Part shown: positions 28,082-39,300 of the stretch, in pieces
Numbering within the stretch: the first letter of the stretch is position 1
Layout of the letters: every line of letters begins with the position of its first letter
From: Whitmania pigra
Taxonomy: Eukaryota > Annelida > Clitellata > Hirudinida > Haemopidae
Length of the DNA stretch: 64,000 bases
Assembly: GCA_021613335.1 (NCBI GenBank)
Contig: JAJTWR010000278.1
Span: 885,501 to 949,500, forward strand
Direction of reading: 5' to 3'
Translations under genes and position numbers: made by a program
Notes under the pieces: generated by a model
What the model was told of the DNA's origin: nothing
What the model saw: the letters and a program-made list of their open reading frames with translations, nothing else
Database searches by the model: none

Positions 28082-28684
28082 AATGTCGTTAAAGTTATTA
28101 ACCACAACAAAGCACATGCCCTTAACTCGTGCCTGTTTGAGCAGCTTTGGGAAAACATGAATGCAAAGCTCAGATGCTTTTTCTTATACATAGAAATAAG
28201 ATGGTTATCCAAAGCAAAATCGCTAACCAGAGTCATTGAATTATGAGAGCCATTGCAAAGATTTTTCTCAGAAAAGAAGGCACCGTTTGCAGCACATTTC
28301 AGTGACAGGGTCGAGCTTACCTGTTTGACATATTCAGCCTGCTCAATAAACTCAATCTGTCCCTTCATGGGAAAGTGGCAACTGTTCTCAAGTTGGCAGA
28401 AAAAGAAGCTGCATTTAAAGAAAAACTGGAGTTGTGGGGACAGCGCGTGAACAGAGGCATTTTGGACACGTTTCAGACGTTAACTGAGCATAAGGCTTGG
28501 ATTAACCATTAGGGAAACAAGGCATTTTCCTAGGGCAAAAGTAATATTGAATCGCACATTATTTAACCTTGGTCCCACAACCTGGGGGGTAAAATACCTC
28601 TCACCCAATATTTTTGCGATAATTCAACCGAATAACTCAGATGATTTGGACTTCTTTATAAAGCGCCGCGTCCAGTGGGCGCTT

Positions 28685-28750
28685 TTGTAGGTGCAAGCTG
28701 GGTTGCTAACACGACACGTAACGACTGTTGCTTTTACCGTCGTTCGCAGG
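28685..28750 (+). repeat. Short interspersed repeat family 2 copy
   Basis: GCAAGCTGGGTTGCTAACACGACACGTAACGACTGTTGC-type block, shared with copies near 46185 (+) and 55283-55375 (-). Sits inside the 5' part of the hAT relic that follows. Confidence 0.65.
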
Positions 28751-28779
28751 CACGCACCCTTTGTTTGTAAACTTTTTGC

Positions 28780-30700
28780 GTCCAAAGGCTCCACAAGTTT
28801 GACTGATAAAAATGGTTTCAGTGACTGGAAAAATAGCATGCAAGTTGATAATCATGAACAAAGCGCTGCTCATAAATACTTCGTGTTAATATATCTTGCT
28901 CTTCGCTCGGGTCTACTTACAAAAGCTAGAAGAGCAAATAAATGAAGAATACAGTTACTGGGAACATGTTTTGAGGCGAGCACTAGCGGTTATTTGTACT
29001 ATAGTTGAGCGTGGTTTCGCTTTTAGAGAGAAAAATGAAAAATTTGGATCTTTACAAAGTGGAAATTATCTAGGGTTTGCTGGGGTTGGTCAGTCAGTTT
29101 GATCCATTTTTAGCATCACACATTGCGAAATATGGAAATTCTGGAAAAGAAAATCCTTCTTATTTTTCCAAAGCTATAAGTGAAAATATATATATTGAAA
29201 TTATGTCCCAAAACGTCCATAAAGTAATTGTTGATAAAGTAAAGGCATCCGGTTATTTCAGCTTGTCAGTAGACTCTACACCTGATATTTCACATATACA
29301 TGTAGATCAGTTAAGATATGTTCTTCGATATGTAGTAGATGGAGAACCCATTGAGTGCTTTTTGACTTTCTTGGAGCTGCAAAGTCACATAGGTGAAGAT
29401 ATGGCTAAGCAAGTGTTGCAGTTCGTGAAGTTTGCAATATTGATTTTTCGAAATGCAGGGGCAGTCCTACGATAACGCAGGGTGTCTGGGTGTCAAGGGC
29501 ACACAGAAACTAATTCTAGATAAAAATGAGTTTGCTATATACATACCCTGTGCTGCCCTTTCACTTTAACTTGCCCGTTAACTCTTGTTTAGATGCAGTA
29601 AACTTCTTCTATACAGTGTAACTGATCTGAAAGATTCTGAAAGGATGCCTTGTGAATGAAACGCTGGTAAAGTCTCTTTCCGATGCCAGATGGGAAGCAC
29701 ATGCTGTTACAACTGAAGCTATTCTAAAGTCTCATCCTCAGATTATAGAACCGTTAGAATGTTTACAAGAAGACCAATCGCAGAAGGGGACACCATAATA
29801 GACGCAGAAAACATTGCAAAGAAGATGCAAAATTTAGAATTTGCTCTCATGCTTGTCTTTTGGGAAGAAGTATTACAACATTTTCATAGGGTCAGTCAAG
29901 CTCTACAAAATGAGCACGTGAACTTGAAAACGTTTGCTGATTTGTGTTCTTCACTAACAGATCTCTTGCATGAATCTAGGAATGAATTTGAAAGATTTGA
30001 AGAAGCTGCAAAAGAAACAGCACCAGGTGTGGATTATAAGTCAACTTTAACTCGTAATTGTAAACGAAAGACAGTGGTCATTGATGGTGATGCCCCTGAA
30101 GTATCTCCGAATGCCAGAGACAAATTTCGTGTATCTGCTTTCTACGCCATTGTTGACAAACTTGAGACAGAGACGAGTAGGCGAAGACAGGTATATAATA
30201 TAACAGTTCGATTTTCTTATGTCGATGTACCACAAACATCTCAGTTTTGTGAAGGACTAATTAATAAGTGCTTATCCTAAAGATCTGAACAATAATTTAT
30301 ATAATGAACTACAGTTCCACTCATATATTTGCCACAAGTTTCGTGCATCAACATATGAAAAAAACACGTTCAGTCATGCGGAATTACACAGAGTAATAGT
30401 TAGAGGCATCGAGTGTGCTTTACCAAATGTAGAAATTGCCTTGCACATATTTTACGAACTGTTCAACTGATCGCTTTTTTGGAGACGTATAAAAAATCCA
30501 AGTAGATCGACAATGAAACAAAAAAGGATTGATTCATTATCTTTGCTGATGGTTGAGGCAACTTGTTGCGCAAAATTAATGATTTTAATGATCTATGCAA
30601 AAGCTTTGCCAGATGTAAATCTGGAAAAAAACTTTAGACTTTCTCGTCTATTAAAAAGTTACAATATTTTTGTCTATTATTATTGCAAAGTTAATTAACT
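28780..30700 (+). pseudogene. hAT transposase pseudogene (DUF4371/ZMYM-like)
   Basis: Pieces in order are: a zinc-finger part (GFSDWKNSMQ then NHEQSAAHK), the catalytic-core start (YFSLSVDSTPDISHIHVDQL, then RYVVDGEPIECFLTF), the GQSYDNA block, an insert with VFWEEVLQHFHRVSQALQ, and the dimerisation region (PNVEIALHIF, then RIDSLSLLMVEA). Frameshifts and stops separate these pieces, and part of the dimerisation motif is missing. In intact families this enzyme cuts and pastes its own element. Typical order and spacing make the identification firm; this copy cannot be functional. Confidence 0.85.
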
Positions 30701-30882
30701 ATTAATTGTAATACAGAAATACTTTATTTTAGGTTTTATATGAGCGATAGCAGTACAAACATATGTGTTAACAACTGTTTTTCTTTGTTAGTTTTTTTGC
30801 ATAATATTGAACATAACAGCGGTCAGTGGAGGATCGGGGGCCCGAGGAAGAAAGGGGCACCCATGTGGGTTTGTGCCTAGGG

Positions 30883-32821
30883 CAGTGCCGGATTATGCCG
30901 GTGGGTGGACCTGGGCCCGCTTGGAAGGGACGCCCCCTTTCCTATTCTCCTTATTGCACACGCCACAACATCACATACTAGTAACCTAATACATAAATAA
31001 TTAAAACACGAGTTGTACTTGCTATACCTATTTACAATTATAATAATTTAATTTTTCATGAAAAATACAATTGTAATATAACCAAATAAATATGGCTAAA
31101 ATCAGAGAATGAATGAAGTTATAACAGCTATGTAATAGTCCAGATACTTTTCTAGATTTCAGTGTGGCAAAATCGCTGATGATGTCACTGAAGTTTAATT
31201 CATGCAGTACATCTGAAGAAAACAAACTTTCATTACAGTGCTCAACTGTTGATGCATCCCTTTCCAGCCAGTATTCTCGCATCTGATTCGAAATAATGGA
31301 TGGCCAAAGTCCAATGCCCCATGTATGCCCTCAACTATCAGCCTTCATTTCTATATGTTTTTCAAGTGGACACGTTACTACTTCTACATTTTCTGAGTCA
31401 GGATCATCAGACATTTCTCCTGGAGCATTTTCAGGCTGATCAGGTTCTGCAAATTCATCACTCCTTTCTGACATTTGTATTGGCTGAACAGTGAAGAAGT
31501 GGTCCAGTTTTCTTAACTTTGCTACTTCTGCTGGTGATTTCATTGCTGCTTTCTTTGCTTGACGTATTTTAGAAGCCCCAGACTCCAAAGTTCTTTAGCG
31601 ATTCTTGTGCCTGTCTCCGTCACGATTGCTGTTAATATGAAAACGGATGAAATGACAATATACAGAGTGATTTAAAATTAACTCCCTATTTTTAAATATT
31701 AGCCATTTATTTCTGAACTACAATTTTTCTAAAACGAATATGACACGAAAGCGTGTAGCATGAAGTTTTATCTAAATTGAATTTGATAATTATCATATGA
31801 CGTAATCATCACCATCAACATCTTCAGCACATTTATCATCAACAACATTATTACCGCCACCATTATCATAATTATCATAAATATCATTATTAAACGTCAA
31901 TCTTCGTCAAGTCACAACTCAACCGTGACCCAAAACTTTTGAAGAGCACAGATTTATTTGGAATGCCTGCAAAAAGAATTTTAAATGTATTACAACATAT
32001 TAAAAACTTATAGGCATAATAAAATAGGGAGTTACTTGCCGATCATCCCAAAAACAAAAGATATTTGTATTTAAATGCTAATAATATACCAGGCATACTA
32101 ATATCTGATATAATATATGTCAGGTTCTTCCAGTGGCATAGCAACTGTTTTGCTTCCCCTTTTGCCGTTAATAATCCGTCAGCAGACTGCAAAACGACTA
32201 TTACAGAATGACACAACCCCTTGGTGTGTCAAACCAGCCTATCCAATCAATCTTGGAAGTGCTAGGCAAATTGTTGTCCCAACAACTTGTTCAGAATAAT
32301 TATTTAGGCAACTACTCTGATAAGTAAAACAAATAACTATTGAAATAAAAAAAGAAATACTAATCAAGCTCACTGAGATGTTTCCTAATCCAAGTTCTTC
32401 AATATAGCAATTGCGAATGTTGTGTAGTTCCAGCAAGTGTATGGAAGCAGAATGCACGAGCAATATACTTTGTTCTCGGACTAGTTCCATATATACTCTT
32501 ATTATCAAAAGAAATCACGATCTGAGGAATAGGCGTGACTTGATGAGGGCCTCGTAAGGTGATTCTCTTTGATGTATGGCTCGCGTTTGTAAGAACATCA
32601 ATCGATGCGCTAAACTAAATACCAAATTGAAACCTAACTCTCAAATGGACGCGTTTATCAAGGACTACTGATTTTTAAAACATATCATACTACATATTTT
32701 GTATAAATTTGATCGAAAGTCTATAATGGTGGGAGGCCCCTCTTGGTGGGTGGCCCTTGTCCCGGGCTCCCCCTTAATCTGGCACTGGCCTATGGCACCA
32801 AGATGGCTTAATCCGGCCCTG
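30883..32821 (-). mobile_element. Internally deleted zinc-finger hAT element
   Basis: Left end CAGTGCCGGATTATGCC and right end (reverse complement) CAGGGCCGGATTAAGCC are imperfect inverted repeats. On the minus strand an N-terminal frame (31588-31331: LRKLDHFFTV, acidic stretch) leads to REYWLERDASTVEHCNESLF and jumps directly to a C-terminal piece LNFSDIISDFATLKSRKV. The whole catalytic core has been deleted. The 31220-32725 part is homologous to 8988-10125. No flanking duplication found. Confidence 0.75.
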
Positions 32822-33013
32822 CTGAGCATTCATTATCGCAGTTGGTGCACAATCACTTATCTTCTGGCATTCGCGGTCAGACATTTGACAGAGAATAAGG
32901 AAACATTACTGTTTTTAAGTCTAAGTAATTTAAGAGCAGCTTTATTCCACAAAGGTGCTCCAAGTATCGGACTATTTTGTTTATTATGCTGAGTTATTAT
33001 GAATTATTAAATC

Positions 33014-33105
33014 TAAGCATCGGTAGACTAGTGATTAAGACTTTGGCCTTGGTGCGACCCAATTAAGAGTTCAAGTCCCAGCCTCTCTCAAGAGCTTTTA
33101 CAACT
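33014..33105 (+). repeat. tRNA-derived SINE-like head
   Basis: A box-A-like TAGACTAGTGATTAAG and a box-B-like AGTTCAAGTCCC lie at tRNA spacing, but cloverleaf pairing is poor. Likely a tRNA-derived repeat rather than a working tRNA gene. Confidence 0.5.
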
Positions 33106-33265
33106 AATACCTGATGATTTTATTCCATCATAGATGGACGTTCGCATTTTATAAAAATGTCTAAATTTAAATGTCTAAATTCATGTTTTACGACATTCCC
33201 CGGCTAAACTTTTTCGATCCCTATTTATAATGTTATTTTTCATATTCTACAAGTTCTACTCGTTA

Positions 33266-33316
33266 TTTATTTATTTATTTGATTATAGTCTTTTGCATAA
33301 CTGAGATGATTTGGAT
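33266..33316 (-). mobile_element. 5'-truncated SINE with target-site duplication
   Basis: Minus-strand body CCAAATCATCTCAGTTATGC with AAAT tail, flanked by a perfect 12-bp duplication TTCTACTCGTTA (33254-33265 and 33317-33328). Confidence 0.88.
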
Positions 33317-33452
33317 TTCTACTCGTTAAATCTAATTGAAATTTTATAGATCGTTTGTATACAATAAAGTGATGTCAAGTATGAAATTGAGTAATATTGA
33401 ACTTATAATTAGCAAAGACCATTTTTATTATATTTTACTATAATAATCAGCT

Positions 33453-33508
33453 AGTCCAAATCATCCTATGCAACGGACTTTAATCAAATAAATAAATAAA
33501 TAAAATAG
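33453..33508 (+). mobile_element. 5'-truncated SINE whose tail was hit by a hAT
   Basis: Body AGTCCAAATCATCCTATGCA, then GGACTTTAATC and an AAAT tail. Its own duplication TAATCAGCT is at 33444-33452 and reappears only at 34874-34882, beyond the hAT element. The hAT therefore jumped into the end of this SINE's tail. Confidence 0.87.
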
Positions 33509-34865
33509 CAGTGTTGTGCAGTATCGAATTACATGTAATTCGTTACTGTAATTAATTACATTTTTGGTAATTTTTACTTGTAACAATTACAAAAAAAATT
33601 TTGTACTCTTACTTGTAACAAATTACTATTTTTGGTCATACTTTTAATTCGTTACCTTTTTGGCGCAAGACGTTACAAAGTAACATAAATAACATTTTAA
33701 ATTAGTTTAATTTATTTTAAAAAAATTTAAATTCTAGATTGTTATTCTTTGGTTCGTTCGAGAACCTTCCCCTTCCCGATCATCGCTCTTTTGTTATTGT
33801 GGTTATCGCCGGTCGTTTTTGTTTTAAATCGGAAATTCTGGATTAGTCATACCGAAGCTTTTTTAATATATAATATTATATACATATAATAATATAAGAT
33901 TTAATATATCGCAGTATGGATTCATTTAAAGCCATTTTTAGTGTCGTTAGCGAAGATAAGAGGAACAAGGGTGAAGATAGTCCGTGGCCGTATTTGAACA
34001 AAATGTTCAGATTTCAATCAAAAGAAAATCATAGAAGTATGCATGCCCACTCTGCCAACAGAAACAAAAACTACATGTTCAGCATATGAAGGTTCTTCAT
34101 CTAACTTGAAGAAGCACGTGGAACGCATGCATCCAACAGAAGTTAAGGAATATGGGATGTCTGTTGCCAACGATTGTCAAGCTTGATGAGAAACTGGTAG
34201 CCAAAATAGCATCTTCTAATGCAGCAAAGATGGACGAGCTTTGAGCTCTCGTTCATCTGATGCTGACAGTATTGAAGACAGTTTCTTCAATTGCACAAGG
34301 TCAACTGATATTCTGATGCAGTATCTTCGAGACCGATCAGATGACATGAACATTATTACTGGAAGCGATACCCTGAAGAATTTATTTATTCAGTTGAACA
34401 CTCCTCTGCCAGCTAGTGCAGCTGTTGAACGTTTATTCAGCTCTGCTGGTATAACAAAGAACAGCTGAAGGACCATAATGAGTGACAAACTATTCGAGGA
34501 CTTAGTTATGTTAAAAATTAACAAAAATTTGTGATTGTAATGTAATAAATAATAAAAACACCAAAAGAATGCATTAGTTCAAATGTTATTACTTAATGAC
34601 TGTTAGTACTAGCAGTTAATACCAGTAATTGTTTTAACGATAAGAGAAACAATTACTTTTATACGGAATGATGTATGATCACAATAATGGCGGCATCAAA
34701 GTTACTTGTAATTTTTACTTAAAAGTAACTTTTAGACCCTGTAACTTTTAACTTTTACTTGAGTAAATTTTTGAGACAATACTCTTACTTATACTTAAGT
34801 AGCTTTTTGAGGTATTACTTTTACTTGTAACTAGTTACCGAAATGAGGTAATTTTTACAACACTG
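33509..34865 (+). mobile_element. hAT element (BED-finger type), decayed, with TIRs and TSD
   Basis: 1357 bp. Ends start CAGTGTTGT on both strands; the 8-bp duplication TAAAATAG is perfect at 33501-33508 and 34866-34873. Inside, from the ATG at 33916 (MDSFKAIFSVVSEDK), an N-terminal part with BED-finger features ends in a histidine pair (KKHVERMHPTEVKEYG). The C-terminal dimerisation block lies at 34380-34530 (TPLPASAAVERLFSSAG, then DKLFEDLVMLKINK after a frame break). The middle of the transposase is deleted. Confidence 0.92.
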
Positions 34866-34882
34866 TAAAATAGTAATCAGCT

Positions 34883-36305
34883 TTTGTGATTCCTCTAATA
34901 ACAATTATTTACTGGACAGGAAGACATACTCAGCTCCGAAAATCTCGAAAAACAACAATAACAAAGGCATTTATTGATGAAATCCCAAAAATATTCAAAT
35001 GTTACCTTTACATTTTACAGTATATTAATTAAATTCGACTTTGTGAATGATATAATGAATGTTTGGGTTAAAAATCAGCAGTAATTTAATAGATAACTGT
35101 GTAAATTTAAATTTTTATAAAACTTTTACTTTGAATAAATTTGAGTGTCAAAAACCTAAAATAATGTTTGTAATACAATTTTGTAATAGTTCAAATACAA
35201 TAATATGCAACATGGCTGTGAAATATCCGCCATACTATAGATTCAGCGAGAGGTTTAGGGTAGACTTTAAGGGGTATAGGTTCCAGCATTTGCCCCCGAC
35301 GAAGTGTTCTAGATCAGCCACCGGAACGAGGAGAAGTGAAAAGGGGAAGCTCTAACCACCATTATAATTCATTCTACATTCTAAGCAAAAGCTAAGAAAG
35401 CTGGTGACTTAAAGACTATTCTGTTGAAGAGATGAAATACATAAATAAAAGAAATCAATGGAAAAAACTGTAATTATTAAAACATTTTATTATAATCAAC
35501 TTTATAGCGAAAATTTAGGATAAAGCAAGCAATAAAACGCAAATGCGTAACTTAAAGCTATTCAAACTAAACAATTGGGAATATTTGTTAAACGTTTTGT
35601 AAAATTACACGTAAATTTTTTAATTAGAATCTATAACAAAGATTGATTCGACCTTATTATTAGTTTGTGAAGTTCTAAATCTTAAGATTTGGATAATTTT
35701 ATTTAAAGCCTCGTTTCTCAATATTTTCGTTTAAATGTTGTATTTAATTAAATATTTTATTAAAATAAGCGCGCCATATCAGCGAAGGAAACGCGACTTC
35801 TCTAGAAAAAGTACAACTACAATTTTAAACAAACGAGTTAATTATAATTTGCAAAGTGACAGCAAATTCGTTTCTCTTTCCAACCACAACCGGACAAATC
35901 AAATAACTAAGTCCGCATTATTACAGAGATGAAAACAGGTCTTCTTCACATTTTGTCATCATTAAAATTTTAAATAGATGTTTAAAACGATATGTAAATG
36001 TTTGAAACGATAAATTGACTCCTCCTTCTCTAATTTGCCTCCAATCATATTTCTCTAAGAAACATCATTCTTAGTCAAAAATTTTTACTATTGGTCATTA
36101 CGGTCAGTTCTCGTTTGTGTTTAAAAATAATTTTAGAGCAATTTTCAGGCTTCCTCGAACAAGGATCTTCAATTCTTTAGATGGTAGTTATTTGATGGGA
36201 AGGATTTTGAATAATTTCTCAAATTTTTTAAATCGTTTAAGAAGGGTATAAATAAGAAACTTGTAAACTTCATTCACATGAAAAAACCCAGTTGATCAGG
36301 TACTA
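34883..36305. other. Intergenic, upstream of NK3
   Basis: No gene recognised. A short segment at 35056-35110 (TTTGGGTTAAAAATCAGCAG, then AATTTAATAGATAACTGTGT) recurs as a variant at 40353-40404 inside NK3 intron 2, so it is an unclassified repeat. Confidence 0.4.
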
Positions 36306-39300
36306 ATGAGCACACACGGGTTATTATTTTCTATTGATTCCATACTCGGACTTCACGAAGGTTCGAAGATGTCTTTAAATAAAACAAACAAGGAAATGAG
36401 ATCTTTTTTGAGATCAACTTCGGAGAGTATCGAAAATGAGTTTCAGGAAAATGAAAATACTGGAAACAGAGTTCGCACAATGACTGGATTCAGGTACGAA
36501 AAATCGCAAACCCAGCAAACAGAGCACCGAGAGGCCTACTTTCATCCAGTATTTTTTGATAAGTCTTCAAGTTTCTCCAATCAACACTTCGGCAGCATCC
36601 ATCAATTTTTTCCATCTGCTTCTGTTCATAATCAATCAGGTCAGTGATACATTTTTAAAGTTTTTAATTACTCAGCATCATACTTTCGATTGGATTTCCA
36701 TTGGGCGTTGAACAATTATTGACACTTTGGTCACTGATCTTGTGGGTTTATGCTGCAACTGAATAACATATTGACATGAAAGACCATGATCCGGTTCCCT
36801 GGTCGACTTATTTTTGTTATGCTATTATTGTTGTTTTTGCTGCTGCTGTTGTTGCTGCTGTTGTTGTTGTTACACCAGAAATTGAAAAATATAAATAAAT
36901 TTAAACGCTAGTGATAATAATAAATAATAATTGCTTTTGAATAATAGTAATTGAAGTCAAATTCCGATTGAGAAATATTGTCTGGATCGATTACAATGTT
37001 CTTTAAATATCTTGAATGAGTAAGTAGAGGAGCATGAATAATTCATAGGTTATAATAAAAGTTAAATTGGAGTTATGGAACCAGATTTCAGTCTAACTTC
37101 TTAAATCTGTGAAATAACTTTATGGAGGCGGGAAACCAGATGCAAGTTTTAGCAGAAAATATAAACCGGGAAATGAATTCAATTGAAGATGAAACAGGTT
37201 TGTGAGTACCTCCCCGCCCTGGTCATGAGATGAAAGGGTTTCCGACCATCTTCATGATCGCTTCCTTTAACTAAAGGAGATAACAAATAACAAAATGGGA
37301 ACGATGATGCTGATGGCGATGACGACGACGACGACGATGAACACGAACATGATGAAGACAATTCGTAGTAAAGTGAAAGTTCTAAAAGATACTTGAGAAG
37401 CAGGTCTGATTTGTAAGATCTCAATGTAGATTGTGCTTTCAAAAAGACACTGATGCAGATAAAAGTGGTTTTAATTGCTACAAGTTTTATAAACTTTCAT
37501 TTGTTATCTTGAGAATCTTTGCCTTCGGAATTTGGCCACAACAATGAAATTATCTAAAAAAAAATCTATAAATATAATCAAAAATTCATAAATATCTACA
37601 CGAATATCGCAATAGTATGCTGTTACAGCACGAAATGATGTTATTAGATGATTTAAATTGCTGTTTCCTTGGTTGCACAACAGTTATCAGAGATATACAT
37701 TTATTTATTTATTTATTTTATTATAGTCCGTTGCATAACTGGAGATATACATCATTTATTATTAATTTTATTAGAAACGCTATGAACCCATAATACGTAA
37801 TATTACATATGAAAAACTTCCTAAACTCACATTTGACATCTTCGTGTATTGTAATAAAAAACTTTACTACTGCTAACAACAAAGAATGCTTTAACTCAAT
37901 GTGGATGTAATATTGTTGCGTAAATGAGAGCAAGGGCATAGTCAAAAACATACTGCCGGGGTCGCGTAGATTCAACCTATGAATTTTGAACCAACTGGGG
38001 AATGTAATTGTAATTTAATGTATATTATTCTATGGATATACAATAAATTTATTTGTTTTTATTTTATTTATTAGATACAATTGAATGGCCCAGTTGGACA
38101 TACTAACTTTTGTTTTGCAAAAACAAAATCATCGCCCGACATGTACACAAAGGCAGCATATAAGATGTTTAATTAACATCCGCTGCATATCTAGATGATT
38201 AGGACGATGCTCCTGCAGCGGGGTTTGAACCCCGTGCTGCCATCGTGAGAGGCGCAGTCTTAACCGTTAGGCCACGCGGTCGCGCTAAGGCAGCACATAA
38301 ATTAAATGTAATTTAAGTAACGACTAAAGTCAAGGTCACGGATTAGTGCGTTAAAACGGGAGACCCTGATTGATTCAACGACATCACCAGGCAATGCGTT
38401 CCATGGCTTTACAATTCTATTGCAAAAAGCGAATTTAACACTGTCTGTGGAATAATTACTTTGTTTAAGTTTGAGAGTATCCTCTTGTTCCTGTATAGCT
38501 TTGAGCAAGGAGGAAGTGTTAATTAAGAAGGAGTTAGTAAAGCCGTTTAATATTTAAAAGCAAAGTGTTAAATCAACCAGCAGGTTGGAAACTTGAGCAA
38601 CCTTAATTTCTTCTTATATGGATATATCGCCTTTGAACACTTTCTGTTTTGTCGATTAAATATTTTTGATGAGGATTCCAGAATGGTGAGCCATACTCAA
38701 GCATTGGCCTAACATAGGTACAGAAAGCAAGCTTTAGAATGTCCTGATCTTTGGAAAAAAAAGGACGTTCGGATCATCGAAGATTCGGAGATTGTAGCAG
38801 CTCTTTTAGGGATGGCTTCAATGCGTGAGTCAAACTTCAGGTATGGGTCCATTATGATCCCTAGAACTTTGATCTTATCGACACGCTGTAGGACATGCCC
38901 GTCCATGAAATATTCATGGGATCCTCCTGTCAGTTGCGTCTTGTTACAGAAAAAACTTGTACTTACACTTAACAGGCGCAATATTTACATCTTATAATCA
39001 ACCTAATCCCAACTTAAACCCTAACCTTAACTCAAACCTTAACTCAAACCTTAACCCTAACCTTAACCTTAACCGAAACACAAACCCCAACCTCAAATAT
39101 TAAGTTAATGAAATGCACCAAAAGACTTCGGCACAGCTGGATGGGAACCCTGCGAAGGGGATCGACACTCGCAATTACTGCAGAAACGCCTGTAAACGTC
39201 ATTATTGTCATCAATGTAAGTATGCGTATTTTTTCAAGTATTATAGAACGGTTTAGAAGGTTCTTTGGAAAAACTGAAAGAAAATATATCAATTAATCGA

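Noticed and set aside
38200..38285. Candidate tRNA gene (good box A and box B)
   Set aside because: Flanked by a target-site duplication and followed by the SINE body; it is a SINE head.
38999..39090. True chromosome end
   Set aside because: Repeats are degenerate and internal, with an intact NK3 gene on both sides.
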